Origin: Vulcanimicrobiota bacterium
GTDB lineage: Bacteria > Eremiobacterota > Eremiobacteria > Baltobacterales > Baltobacteraceae
Reading direction: 5' to 3'
DNA length: 24,398 nt
NCBI GenBank assembly: GCA_028287545.1
Contig: JAQBPL010000220.1
Location: 1-24,398, forward strand
The notes below the pieces were generated by a model, which was given only the letters and a program-made list of their open reading frames with translations, had not been told where the DNA came from and did not search any database. The position numbers and the translations under genes are program-made. This document shows positions 1-7,641 of this stretch, in pieces (the first letter of the stretch is position 1; every line of letters starts with the position of its first letter).

Positions 1-223
1 AGCCGCCGAAATGCACCATGGCGGCGCCGGTCGGCAGCAGCAGCAGGTAGCACGGGTTCGCGATCCGGTCGTCGATGAACTTGACCCCGCGCAGGGCGAA
101 CGTCGCGAACTCCGGTTGCATCTTCGAGCGCGCGATCCACACGCCGTACGTCAGGTTCGCGCCAAGCGCGGTGATCGCGAGGAGGACGTGCAGCAGTTTG
201 AGGCTGAGGTAGAGCGCGCTCAT
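1..223 (-). CDS. DUF2269-type integral membrane protein, 5' part only
   Basis: The gene is cut by the window edge; the first 74 residues are present, read leftwards from ATG 223-221. The N-terminus (MSALYLSLKLLHVLLAITAL) is a hydrophobic helix. It is followed by GANLTYGVWIARS, then a RGVKFIDDRIANP segment, then a second hydrophobic stretch beginning YLLLLPTGAAMV. This order resembles DUF2269 predicted membrane proteins (recognised by eye). No biochemical role is established for the family. The start lies 4 bp beyond the stop of the upstream M28 peptidase gene on the same strand, so the two are very probably co-transcribed. A plus-strand reading frame over the same bases lacks membrane or domain character and is a shadow. 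Confidence 0.75.
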   Translation of the reverse strand, partial: MSALYLSLKLLHVLLAITALGANLTYGVWIARSKMQPEFATFALRGVKFIDDRIANPCYLLLLPTGAAMVHFGG

Positions 224-227
224 CGCG

Positions 228-1577
228 CTACGTCCGAACGGGCGCCGGGTAGGCGGCGACCGACCGGTGACCTTCGGCGTCGACGCTGCGCACGCCGAAG
301 AGCCAGTTGTCCTTCGAGAAGTGCAGCGTCGTCGCGTTGACGTTGCCGACGTCCTCGACGCTGGTCCAGGTCGGGTCGGTCGTCGACCGGCGGAGAATTT
401 CGTAGCGCACAGCGCGCGGGACGGCGTTCCAGGTGAGCGCCGTGTCGTTGGTGAGCGCCTTCGTGAGCACGGAGACCTTCGGCGAGGCGGGCGCGAGCGC
501 GAGGGTCGCAAGCGAGGCGACGTTGTAGCGCGTCACCTTCGCGAGATAGTCGAAATCGACGTACTGCAGCAGGTCGCCGTACTGCACGCCGTTCTCGACG
601 CGCACGTCCTGGTGCTGGTGGTTGAAGTTCTCCACCGGCTCGACGTAGCGGATCGCCGGGAAGCCTTCCGCATTGAACGATTCGTGATCGCCGCCGCGCA
701 AGAAACGGTCCGCGCGATACACGAGCATGCCGTGCAGGCCGGTCGGGTACGCATCGCCGGTCTCCTTCGCGAAGCGCGCCAGCTCGCGCGAGGGCGAGTC
801 GTTCTCGCCGCCGATCACGTTGACGCGCGCCGGGTCGGTGCCGGGCGGCAGCGCTTCGGAGAAGATGCGCACGACGTCGTCGCGCTTCACGCCGTCGTCG
901 CCGACCGACGCGCCGATGATGTCGTTGTTGAGGTCGCCCTGCACGTCCACGTGCGCGTCCTTGAGCGTCTTGGCGAAATGCGCGCTTCCGAACAGCCCCT
1001 GTTCCTCGGAGTCGAAGCAGGCGAAGATCACGGTCGCGTGCAGCGGGACGCCGGCGAGCACGCGCGCCGCTTCGACCACCGCGGCGGTGGCGGACCCGTT
1101 GTCGTCGGCACCCGGCGCGTCGTGCACCCCGTCGTCGTTGTTGGAATTGCGCGAGTCGTAATGACTCGACATCACGTAGGTGCGGCCGGTCGGGTCGTCG
1201 CCCTTGAGCGTCGCGACCACGGAGGAGATCACCACGTCGCGCGGGACGCGCTTCTTCGGATCCGCCGGCTGCGCGTACGAGTCGAGCGCGACCGTCATCC
1301 GGCCGCCGCTGCCGCGCGCGGCGGCGCGGAACCGTTCGAGCAGGTACGCGCGCGCCGCGAAGACGCCGCGTTTCGGCCCCGCCCCTTCGGAGAACGTCGA
1401 GCGGGTGCCGAACGCGACCAGGCGTTCGTCGGTGGCGCGCAGTTCGGCGGCGGAGATCTTCGCGAGCGAAGCGGTGATCGCCGGGTCGAGCGGCGGCGCT
1501 GGAACCTGCGCGACGGCGCCGGCGGAGGAGCACAGCAAGAGTGCGCTCGCGGCAAGGAGCGAACGGATGGGACGCAT
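228..1577 (-). CDS. Secreted M28-family zinc metallopeptidase with C-terminal Fn3-like domain
   Basis: A 449-residue exported zinc aminopeptidase/carboxypeptidase-type enzyme. The reading frame extends far upstream, but I chose ATG 1577-1575 because it opens a classic signal peptide (MRPIRSLLAASALLL..., likely cleavage after AVA near residue 23). The M28 metal and catalytic residues are visible: H139 and D141 in SSHYDS, D158/D159 in PGADDNGSA, E191/E192 in DSEEQGLFGS, D219 in LNNDIIGA and a late His around 320-322 in FNHQHQD. From about residue 365 a roughly 85-residue module with LTWNAVPRAVRYEILRR looks like a fibronectin type III fold. Substrate is unknown; scavenging of external peptides is an inference. 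It is divergent from the cyclophilin gene (78 bp apart) and leads into the DUF2269 gene. Confidence 0.9.
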   Translation of the reverse strand: MRPIRSLLAASALLLCSSAGAVAQVPAPPLDPAITASLAKISAAELRATDERLVAFGTRSTFSEGAGPKRGVFAARAYLLERFRAAARGSGGRMTVALDSYAQPADPKKRVPRDVVISSVVATLKGDDPTGRTYVMSSHYDSRNSNNDDGVHDAPGADDNGSATAAVVEAARVLAGVPLHATVIFACFDSEEQGLFGSAHFAKTLKDAHVDVQGDLNNDIIGASVGDDGVKRDDVVRIFSEALPPGTDPARVNVIGGENDSPSRELARFAKETGDAYPTGLHGMLVYRADRFLRGGDHESFNAEGFPAIRYVEPVENFNHQHQDVRVENGVQYGDLLQYVDFDYLAKVTRYNVASLATLALAPASPKVSVLTKALTNDTALTWNAVPRAVRYEILRRSTTDPTWTSVEDVGNVNATTLHFSKDNWLFGVRSVDAEGHRSVAAYPAPVRT

Positions 1578-1655
1578 CCCCGCGGGTACCGCGCGAACGG
1601 CGGCCGGGCCTTCCGCCTGCGGGGCCCGGCGTCCCCGACGCCGTAGGTCCGGGAG

Positions 1656-2153
1656 ATGCCCACCTATACGAAGCCCAGCGGCGAAGAGTTGACGACCCTC
1701 GCCGCCGAGGCGAAGACCGCCCTCGCCCGGATCACGACGCCCAAAGGCGAGATCGTCTTCAAATTCTATCCGAACGAAGCGCCGCTGCACTCGGCGGCGT
1801 TCATTAAGCTCGCGCGCGCCGGCTTCTACGACGGCTTGACGTTTCACCGCGTCGAGCCCGGCTTCGTGATCCAAGGCGGCGACCCGGTCGGCAACGGCAC
1901 GGGCGGCCCGGGCTACACGCTGGACGCGGAGTTCAACGAACTCCCGCATCTCAAGGGGACGGTCGCGATGGCCCGCAGTTCGAACCCGAACTCGGCCGGC
2001 AGCCAGTTCTACATCTGCCTCGAGGATGCGCCGTTCTTGAACCGCCAGTACACGGTGTTCGGCCACGTCGTCGAAGGACAGTCGGTGGTCGATTCGATCC
2101 GTCCCGGCGATGCGATGGTGCAGGTCGCCATCGAGGACGCACCGGCGACCTGA
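1656..2153 (+). CDS. Cyclophilin-type peptidyl-prolyl cis-trans isomerase
   Basis: A 165-residue cytoplasmic cyclophilin with no signal peptide. It catalyses cis-trans isomerisation of Xaa-Pro bonds. The active-site block FHRVEPGFVIQGGD (catalytic Arg65, Phe70, Gln73), the GTVAMAR stretch, SQFYI (116-120) and FLNRQYTVFGHV match the family. The position of cyclophilin A Trp121 is Leu here, as in many bacterial forms. A GGGAG directly abuts the ATG, leaving no normal Shine-Dalgarno spacing, so initiation may be leaderless or use other contacts. Its stop codon overlaps the likely true start of the next gene. Confidence 0.93.
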   Translation: MPTYTKPSGEELTTLAAEAKTALARITTPKGEIVFKFYPNEAPLHSAAFIKLARAGFYDGLTFHRVEPGFVIQGGDPVGNGTGGPGYTLDAEFNELPHLKGTVAMARSSNPNSAGSQFYICLEDAPFLNRQYTVFGHVVEGQSVVDSIRPGDAMVQVAIEDAPAT

Positions 2154-2212
2154 TCGTTCTCGACGAGGCGGAGGTCGAGCGGCGGCTGGGCGCGCTCGAC
2201 CTGCCGGAACTC

Positions 2213-3079
2213 ATGACGGCGACGCTGCGCGCCGCCGCGGCCGGTGACGGCGGCGGTCCGGTGCGCGCGGCGCTGACGACCGCCGAAGGCGTTTGGCTGG
2301 CGGCGATGCCGGCCTGGAGCGGGACGCCGCGTCCGTCGCTCGGCGCGAAGCTGGTGGTGGCGATTCCGGGCAACGCCGCGCGCGGCTTGCCGACGCACCG
2401 CGCCGTCGTCGTGCTGCTCGATCCGGCGACCGGCGCCCCGACCGCGTGGGTCGAAGCGGAAGCGCTCACCCGAGCGCGCACCGCGGCGGTCTCGGTCGTC
2501 GCGACGCGCCGGCTCGCGCGGAAGGCGAAGGGACGTCATGCGATCCTCGGCGCGGGTGCGCAAGGGTCCGCGCATCTCGACGCGTTCGCACGCGCCGGAC
2601 TGCTGCAGCAGTTGGCGGTGTGGTCGCGCGATCGCGACCGCGCGCAGCGGCTCGTCGTGGCGGCGCGCGCGCTCGGCATCGCCGCGCGACTCGCCCAGAC
2701 CGCCGGCGACGCGGTGCGCGGTGCCGACGTCATCACGACCTGCACCGGAAGTGCCGAACCGCTCTTCGACGCCGCGTCGATCGCCGACGGCGCGCACGTC
2801 AACGCGATCGGCGCATGTGTCGCAGACAAACGCGAACTCCCCGGCCGGCTCATCGGCCAATCGACGCTTGTCGTCGACGACGCCGCGGCCGCGCGCGCGG
2901 AGGCCGGCGACGTCCTGCTCGCCGTCGCCGAAGGCACCGCCGCGTGGGAGGGCGTCGTCTCGCTGGGCGAGGTACTGCTCGGACGAGCGACGCCGCGTAC
3001 GGGACGCGTCTCCGTCTTCGTGTCACTCGGACTCGGCGTCGAAGACGTGGCTACCGCAGCCGCGCTCGTCGGCTCGTAA
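2213..3079 (+). CDS. Ornithine cyclodeaminase/mu-crystallin family protein
   Basis: At least 288 residues. Members of this NAD(P)-dependent family include ornithine cyclodeaminase, alanine dehydrogenase and pyrroline/piperideine-2-carboxylate reductases; the substrate here cannot be told. Visible are SLGAKLVV (Lys at the substrate site), TARTAA-like EALTRARTAA, the Rossmann motif ILGAGAQGSAHLDAF, and STLVVDD near the conserved catalytic Asp. The first ATG is used for the coordinates, but the frame stays open and coding-like upstream to 2150, encoding LIVLDEAEVERRLGALDLPE, which is the family's normal N-terminus. No ATG, GTG or TTG occurs there; a CTG at 2150-2152 overlaps the cyclophilin stop as CTGA and may be the real start. 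Confidence 0.88.
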   Translation: MTATLRAAAAGDGGGPVRAALTTAEGVWLAAMPAWSGTPRPSLGAKLVVAIPGNAARGLPTHRAVVVLLDPATGAPTAWVEAEALTRARTAAVSVVATRRLARKAKGRHAILGAGAQGSAHLDAFARAGLLQQLAVWSRDRDRAQRLVVAARALGIAARLAQTAGDAVRGADVITTCTGSAEPLFDAASIADGAHVNAIGACVADKRELPGRLIGQSTLVVDDAAAARAEAGDVLLAVAEGTAAWEGVVSLGEVLLGRATPRTGRVSVFVSLGLGVEDVATAAALVGS

Positions 3080-3093
3080 CGCGACCGCCTACG

Positions 3094-3585
3094 TTAGCAA
3101 CTCTCTTCGCCGTCGATCTCTCTACAGTTCAGGGTCGAGCCGGTATTCGTTACGATCTGTGCGAGAAGGCGATAGAGGTTTGCTCGATCTGCCGGGTCCA
3201 GTCCGGCGAGAAGGCGTTCCTCCGTTTGAGCGACGCAGTTCTCCGCATCCGCAAGTCGCGCGGCCCCGAGGGAGCTGAGCTCGACGATGTGACGTCGACG
3301 ATCGTTCGGATCACGCCGTCGCGACACGAGTTCTGCGGCTTCCAATTCGTTCAGAAGACCGACGAGCTGAGCAGCATCCGTATGGACCGCTTCGCCAAGG
3401 GCTTGCTGGGTTAAAGCCCCTTGCCTCAGCGCCGCAAGCGCGGCGACGTGTCGCGGCTTTATGCCCGTCTGCCGCAGGTCTTCCGTGATGATCTTCGTCG
3501 CACTCCGTCCCAGCGCGGCCACCAGCATCCCTATCGTCAGATTCGCTGGAAGGCCCGCCTCAGTAGCACGCACGGACAACATCAT
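3094..3585 (-). CDS. MarR-family transcriptional regulator
   Basis: A 163-residue winged-helix repressor. The scaffold is typical: an N-terminal dimerisation helix, HVAALAALRQGALTQQALGEA (helix-turn-helix entry), recognition helix around TDAAQLVGLLNELEAAELV (about 70-87), wing RRRDPNDRRRHIVEL (89-103) and a C-terminal dimer helix. I start it at ATG 3585-3583, the first of two adjacent ATGs; a TTG nine bases upstream is possible. It is divergent from doxX, and both promoters share one palindrome, so autorepression and control of doxX are likely. The ligand is unknown. No strong Shine-Dalgarno precedes the start. The gene is convergent with the cyclodeaminase gene, 14 bp apart. Confidence 0.9.
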   Translation of the reverse strand: MMLSVRATEAGLPANLTIGMLVAALGRSATKIITEDLRQTGIKPRHVAALAALRQGALTQQALGEAVHTDAAQLVGLLNELEAAELVSRRRDPNDRRRHIVELSSLGAARLADAENCVAQTEERLLAGLDPADRANLYRLLAQIVTNTGSTLNCREIDGEESC

Positions 3586-3601
3586 ATCACGCAATCTAGA
3601 A

Positions 3602-3629
3602 TTGACTAAGGTAAATGATTGTGTATACT
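3602..3629 (+). promoter_or_regulatory. Sigma70-type promoter for doxX
   Basis: The -35 TTGACT (3602-3607), a 16-bp spacer and the -10 TATACT (3624-3629) point to doxX. The expected transcript start near 3636 gives a leader of about 54 nt before GTG 3690. The -10 box lies within the palindrome at 3619-3632. Confidence 0.75.
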
Positions 3630-3632
3630 CAA
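3619..3632. promoter_or_regulatory. Palindromic operator shared by both divergent promoters
   Basis: TTGTGTATACTCAA is a 14-bp dyad with one mismatched pair, centred at 3625.5 and covering both -10 boxes. The two -35 boxes are equidistant from the same centre. A second, weaker dyad, CAAT-N5-ATTG, lies at 3592-3604. Location and symmetry suit a MarR dimer site; binding itself is inferred. Confidence 0.65.
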
Positions 3633-3649
3633 CGATATATCCCTGTCAA
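3622..3649 (-). promoter_or_regulatory. Sigma70-type promoter for marR
   Basis: On the minus strand a perfect TTGACA (3649-3644), a 16-bp spacer and TATACA (3627-3622) drive marR. Its -10 overlaps the doxX -10 by four bases on the other strand. The leader to ATG 3585 would be about 30 nt. Confidence 0.75.
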
Positions 3650-3689
3650 CAATCTCGTTCCTGTGTCGTCGTCCTAGAAAGGGCCAGAC

Positions 3690-4079
3690 GTGCGAATCTT
3701 CACCTGGGTGCTCTGCGTCCTCATCGCGATCGCATTCTTATCTGCGGCCCTTTTCAAGTTCATCGCGTCGCCGATGGAGGTTCAAGCGTTCAACCTCTTC
3801 GGTTTGCCGATCTGGTTCATGTACGTGATCGCCGTTGTCGAGGTCGTCTCGGGGGTAGGCGTTCTGATTCCGCGATATGCCTCGATTGCGGCCGTTCTGG
3901 CAGCGTGCAACATGCTTGGAGCGCTTACGATGCACCTGACGCACGGTCAGACGGCGGCCGCGTCGGTGCCGCTCGTGCTGCTGCTCGCCTCAATCGCCGT
4001 GGTATTCTTACGCGGCGGTATCCGGCAATTCGCGTTCGGCAATTCCATGGCTGAAAGTCGGACAACGCCGCGTTCCTAG
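3690..4079 (+). CDS. DoxX-family membrane protein
   Basis: A 129-residue polytopic inner-membrane protein with four hydrophobic segments (about 3-25, 44-64, 66-84 and 90-108), the normal size and topology of DoxX/DoxD-like proteins. Typical features are an early FLSAALFKF and the Glu in VIAVVEVVSGVGVLIPRY. Family members are tied to quinone or thiosulfate chemistry or to redox stress, but most are uncharacterised. The start is GTG 3690, preceded by AGAAAGGG at a suitable distance. It is divergent from marR and probably repressed by it. The tail is polar and ends 8 bp short of the convergent serine hydrolase stop. Confidence 0.85.
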   Translation: MRIFTWVLCVLIAIAFLSAALFKFIASPMEVQAFNLFGLPIWFMYVIAVVEVVSGVGVLIPRYASIAAVLAACNMLGALTMHLTHGQTAAASVPLVLLLASIAVVFLRGGIRQFAFGNSMAESRTTPRS

Positions 4080-4087
4080 GCGCGCGG

Positions 4088-4957
4088 TCAGCCCGCTTTT
4101 CGCAGCGCCGCATCGACGCGGCGGGTGATCGCGGCGATCCCGTCGTTCGCGGCGCCGTTGTCGCGCACGTTTCGGGTGAGGACGACGATGACGTACGGGA
4201 CGTCGCCGAACGGGTCGACGATCCCCGCGTCGTTGCGCGTGCCGTCGATCTCGCCGGTCTTGTGCGCGCACGGGGTGCCGCGGGGCAAGCCGCGCACGAT
4301 CTTGGTGGCGTCGTCGTTGCCGAGCATCACGCCGATCATCGCGCGGCAGCTGCTCGGCGAGGCGATCGTCGGAATCCCTTCACGCGCGCCGCGCTCGATC
4401 TCGAAGAGGAGGCTGGCGACGTCGGCGGGCGTGACGACGTTCTCGCTGCGTTTCCAGGCCGGGACGACGTCGGCGAAGTGCCGTGCGAGCCGCGACGACG
4501 TCATCCCGGCCGTCTGCATCGCGGCATTGATCGCACCGATGCCGAACGCGGTGATGAGCGTGTTCGAGGCGGCGTTGTCGCTGACGTGGATCATCGCCTT
4601 GACGAGCGCGTCGAGCGACCACGCGCGTCCGGCGGGTGAGCCCGCCAGGACGTCTGATCCCCCGATCAGATCTTCGGCGCGCGTGCGGACGAGATCGCGC
4701 GGATGCGCCGTGCCGGCATCGTACGCGCGGTAGACGGTCGCCATGATCCCGAGCTTGATCACCGACGCCGCGGGAAACCGTTCGTGAGCGTGCAGCTTCG
4801 CGATCGCCGGCCCGTTGCCCATCGTGCGCACCACGAGTCCGGTTGCGCCCGGGATGCCGCGCGCGATGCGGGTCAAGTCGAGCGCGCGCTGCGCGCTTGC
4901 CGCTCGCCCGAACGCGCCCGCGGCGAGAGCGCCCGCCACGAACGCGCCGCGCTTCAT
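4088..4957 (-). CDS. Exported class A beta-lactamase-like serine hydrolase
   Basis: A 289-residue protein. The start ATG 4957-4955 opens a signal peptide (MKRGAFVAGALAAGAFG..., cleavage near SAQ 23), and the upstream reading frame is ignored. Serine beta-lactamase/penicillin-binding motifs are present: SxxK as S65-V-I-K68, SDN at 126-128 and KTG at 233-235. However, the omega loop that carries Glu166 as ExxLN in class A enzymes is not recognisable; that place reads ADVVPAWKRSENVVTPADV. It may therefore be a D,D-peptidase-like or other acyl-serine hydrolase and not a drug-degrading lactamase. Its ATG overlaps the stop of the upstream amidase-like gene as ATGA, which suggests coupled translation and a shared envelope role. 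Confidence 0.85.
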   Translation of the reverse strand: MKRGAFVAGALAAGAFGRAASAQRALDLTRIARGIPGATGLVVRTMGNGPAIAKLHAHERFPAASVIKLGIMATVYRAYDAGTAHPRDLVRTRAEDLIGGSDVLAGSPAGRAWSLDALVKAMIHVSDNAASNTLITAFGIGAINAAMQTAGMTSSRLARHFADVVPAWKRSENVVTPADVASLLFEIERGAREGIPTIASPSSCRAMIGVMLGNDDATKIVRGLPRGTPCAHKTGEIDGTRNDAGIVDPFGDVPYVIVVLTRNVRDNGAANDGIAAITRRVDAALRKAG

Positions 4958-5562
4958 CGCGGAACCTGCTCCATGAGAAATGCCGCGAGGCGCGTGCCCA
5001 TCTCGTGCAGGCGCGGCGCCATCCACGCGAACTGTGCCGGGCACGTCATCTCGCCGAATTCGATGAGCATCTTCTCCGGTGCGTCGACCTTGCGAAAGCC
5101 GTAGTAGTGGTGTTCGTTGACGGTGAAGTTCTCCCCAACGAAGCGAAAGGGAAACCAGGCGCGGTACTTTTGTTCCCACGCGTCGACGAACGAGCGGCTC
5201 GTCGTCTCCGGAAAGCCGAGCGAAGCGCCGCTCCCGCAGGGCTGCGCGCCGTCGAAGTGGATGAACACGGCGGCGCGCGCGGCGTCGCGGCCGTCATAGT
5301 CCGCCGGCCGCCGCAGCACGGTGTAGCCCGCCGCGCGCAGGGCGCTCGTCGCCTCGTCGGCAACGATCACCGTCCACTCGCGTTCCTGCGCGCCTTGGGC
5401 GCCCGTCCCAAGGTTGCACGCCGTCACGTGGTGCGGCGCGCAGCTCGCCGGCCGGCCCTCGTGCCCGGCCTGGATCAGCACGTCGCCTTCCTCGGCGCCG
5501 GCAGGCGCGGTCGCCGCGAACGAGGCGTACGCGAAAAATAGGAGCAGTGCGGGAAGGCGCAT
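4954..5562 (-). CDS. Secreted amidase_3-like (N-acetylmuramoyl-L-alanine amidase fold) protein
   Basis: A 202-residue protein with a signal peptide (MRLPALLLFFAYASFAATAP). The amidase_3 landmarks appear in order although the sequence is divergent: VLIQAGHEG (H34, first Zn ligand), GAQEREWT (E60, second), VFIHFDGA (H102, third) and MLIEFGEMT (E168, catalytic Glu). The family hydrolyses the bond between muramic acid and L-alanine in peptidoglycan. Inserted cysteines in CAPHHVTACN and AQPCGSG suggest a disulfide. I chose ATG 5562 over longer frames because it opens the signal peptide. It is translationally coupled to the serine hydrolase and divergent from the S9 peptidase with only 25 bp between starts. 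The assignment rests on motif order; amidase activity is inferred. Confidence 0.72.
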   Translation of the reverse strand: MRLPALLLFFAYASFAATAPAGAEEGDVLIQAGHEGRPASCAPHHVTACNLGTGAQGAQEREWTVIVADEATSALRAAGYTVLRRPADYDGRDAARAAVFIHFDGAQPCGSGASLGFPETTSRSFVDAWEQKYRAWFPFRFVGENFTVNEHHYYGFRKVDAPEKMLIEFGEMTCPAQFAWMAPRLHEMGTRLAAFLMEQVPR

Positions 5563-5587
5563 CGTGGGCCGGTAATCCCCGCACCCG

Positions 5588-7621
5588 ATGGCCAGTCCTC
5601 TCGTACCGAGCGACCTTCTTCGCATCGTCCTCGTCTCCGACCCACAAATTGCTCCCGACGGCGCGGCCGTGTACTACCGGCGAACCTGGCAAGACGCCGA
5701 GGCCGACGAAGCGCGCGGCGCGATCCATCGGGTCGACCGCAACGGCACCGATCGTCCGTTCACCCGCGGCACCAACGATCGGCTGCCCCGCATCGCGCCG
5801 GACGGCTCCGCGCTGGCCTTCGTTGCGGATCGCGACGACGCCGCGCGCGCCTTCGTGCTGCCGCTGACCGGCGGCGAGGCGATCCCGCTCGGCGCCGGCT
5901 ACGGAAAGATCACCGCGCTCGCATGGTCGCCGGATTCCCGGCAGCTCGCGTTCGTCGCGACGGCCGAGCACGATCCGGCGAGCGCGCGCGCCTACCTCGA
6001 TGAGAAGAGCGGCGCGCGTCACATCCGGATGCTGCCATTCAAGAGCGATTCCGAAGGCATGTTCGACGGCGTCCGCAAGCATCTCTACGTCGTCGATGCG
6101 GCGGGCGGAGAGGCGCGCCGGCTCACGACGGGCGATTTCGACGTCAACGGCCCGGCGTGGTCGCCGGACGGAACGCGCATCGCATTCACCGCGCGGATCG
6201 ACGCGCCGGAGATGTCGACGGCGATCGCGGACCTATGCGTGGTCGACGTCGCGAGCGGAACGTTCACGCAGCTCACCCAGTCGACCGGACCGCTCTCGGC
6301 GCCGGCCTTCTCGCGCGACGGGCGCGAGATCGCAGTGGTCGGGCACGAGCACGGCGACGACGGCGGCGGCCGCTTCGACGAAGAGCTGCTGATCATCTCC
6401 GCGCAGGGCGGCGCGCTGCGGTCGCTCTCGGCCGGCCTTGGCCGCACGGTCGGCGATGCGCTGGCCGGCGACCTGCGCAGCGGACACAACCCGGTCGCGC
6501 CGACCTGGACGGCTGCGGATCGCGAGATCCTCATGACGGTCTGCGACGACGGAGCCACCGTGCTGCGCGCGTTCGCGCGCGACGGCAGCGGAACGCGCGT
6601 CGTCTGCAGCGGCGAACGCCAGATCTTCGGCTTCTCGCTCGCCGCCGACGGCTCGATCGCGATCGCGTACTCCACGCCGACGGTCCCCAATGAGATCGCG
6701 CTGGTCGAACCCTACGGCGCCGAACGTGTGCTGACCCAGACCAATCCCTGGCTGGCGGAGAAAATCGTCGTCGCGCCGCGACGCTACCGTCCGCGCGCAG
6801 CCGACGGCACGGTGCTCGACGCGTGGCTGATCGCGCCGGCGCAATCGCGCGAGGCGCGCCCGCCGCTGGTGCTCGAAGTGCACGGCGGACCGCACGGCGC
6901 GTACGGCGCGACGTTCTTTCTGGAATTCCAAGTGCTCGCCGCGCAAGGCTGTGCCGTTGCGTACGGCAATCCGCGCGGATCGCAGTCGTACGGTCACGCG
7001 TATGCCGACGCGATCCTCGGCGACTGGGGCGGCATCGACGCGGCCGACGTTCTCACGATCCTCGACGGCGCGCTCGAGCAGGGAACGTTCGACACCGCGC
7101 GCATCGGCGCCGCCGGCGGATCGTACGGCGGCTTCATGACGAGCTGGCTGCTCGGGCACAGCGACCGCTTCGCGGCCGGGGTGTCGATGCGGGCGGTGAA
7201 CGACTTCGTCAGCATGGTCGGCGCCTCCGACCTCGGCTGGTTCCTCGAACGCGAACTGAACGCGCACTTCGCCGACGACGCCGGGCAGCGGCTCTTCGAC
7301 GGTTCGCCGATGCGCGCGGCGAAGGCGATCGCCGTGCCGCTGCTGGTCGAACACAGCGAACGCGACTTCCGCTGCCCGATCGATCAAGCCGAACAGCTCT
7401 TCACGATCCTGCGCCGCATGGGACGGCTCTCGACCGAGTTCGTGCGCTTCGCCGACACCGGACACGAACTCTCGCGCAGCGGCAAGCCGCGCAGCCGCGT
7501 GCTCCGGCTGCGCGCGATCGCGCACTGGTTCATCCGGCATCTCCGTCCGCTCGGCGTGGAGGCTCAGCCGGACGAGGCCGGCGCGCTGTTCCGTCCGGTT
7601 CCGGGTGAGCCCGACCTCTAG
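5588..7621 (+). CDS. S9-family peptidase (prolyl oligopeptidase/acylaminoacyl-peptidase type)
   Basis: A 677-residue protein without a signal peptide. The first 390 residues or so form a TolB/WD40-like beta-propeller (repeats such as ALAWSPDSRQLAFVA and GPAWSPDGTRIAFTA). The C-terminal third is an alpha/beta hydrolase with EVHGGPHGAYG, the nucleophile elbow GGSYGGF (Ser512), HSERDFRCP (Asp593) and DTGHELSRSG (His626), a complete triad. Such enzymes cleave small peptides or remove N-acylated residues in the cytoplasm. No Shine-Dalgarno is visible before ATG 5588, and the divergent gene starts only 25 bp away, so leaderless translation is plausible. It is convergent with the DUF1059 gene. Confidence 0.93.
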   Translation: MASPLVPSDLLRIVLVSDPQIAPDGAAVYYRRTWQDAEADEARGAIHRVDRNGTDRPFTRGTNDRLPRIAPDGSALAFVADRDDAARAFVLPLTGGEAIPLGAGYGKITALAWSPDSRQLAFVATAEHDPASARAYLDEKSGARHIRMLPFKSDSEGMFDGVRKHLYVVDAAGGEARRLTTGDFDVNGPAWSPDGTRIAFTARIDAPEMSTAIADLCVVDVASGTFTQLTQSTGPLSAPAFSRDGREIAVVGHEHGDDGGGRFDEELLIISAQGGALRSLSAGLGRTVGDALAGDLRSGHNPVAPTWTAADREILMTVCDDGATVLRAFARDGSGTRVVCSGERQIFGFSLAADGSIAIAYSTPTVPNEIALVEPYGAERVLTQTNPWLAEKIVVAPRRYRPRAADGTVLDAWLIAPAQSREARPPLVLEVHGGPHGAYGATFFLEFQVLAAQGCAVAYGNPRGSQSYGHAYADAILGDWGGIDAADVLTILDGALEQGTFDTARIGAAGGSYGGFMTSWLLGHSDRFAAGVSMRAVNDFVSMVGASDLGWFLERELNAHFADDAGQRLFDGSPMRAAKAIAVPLLVEHSERDFRCPIDQAEQLFTILRRMGRLSTEFVRFADTGHELSRSGKPRSRVLRLRAIAHWFIRHLRPLGVEAQPDEAGALFRPVPGEPDL

Positions 7622-7641
7622 CGTCGAGGTGGGCGGCGCGG

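Noticed and set aside
11..340. 109-codon plus-strand frame at the left edge
   Set aside because: The opposite strand encodes a membrane protein start and the end of the M28 peptidase.
4088..4957. Acquired beta-lactamase resistance gene
   Set aside because: No recognisable ExxLN motif, native codon use, chromosomal cell-wall context and no mobile element nearby.
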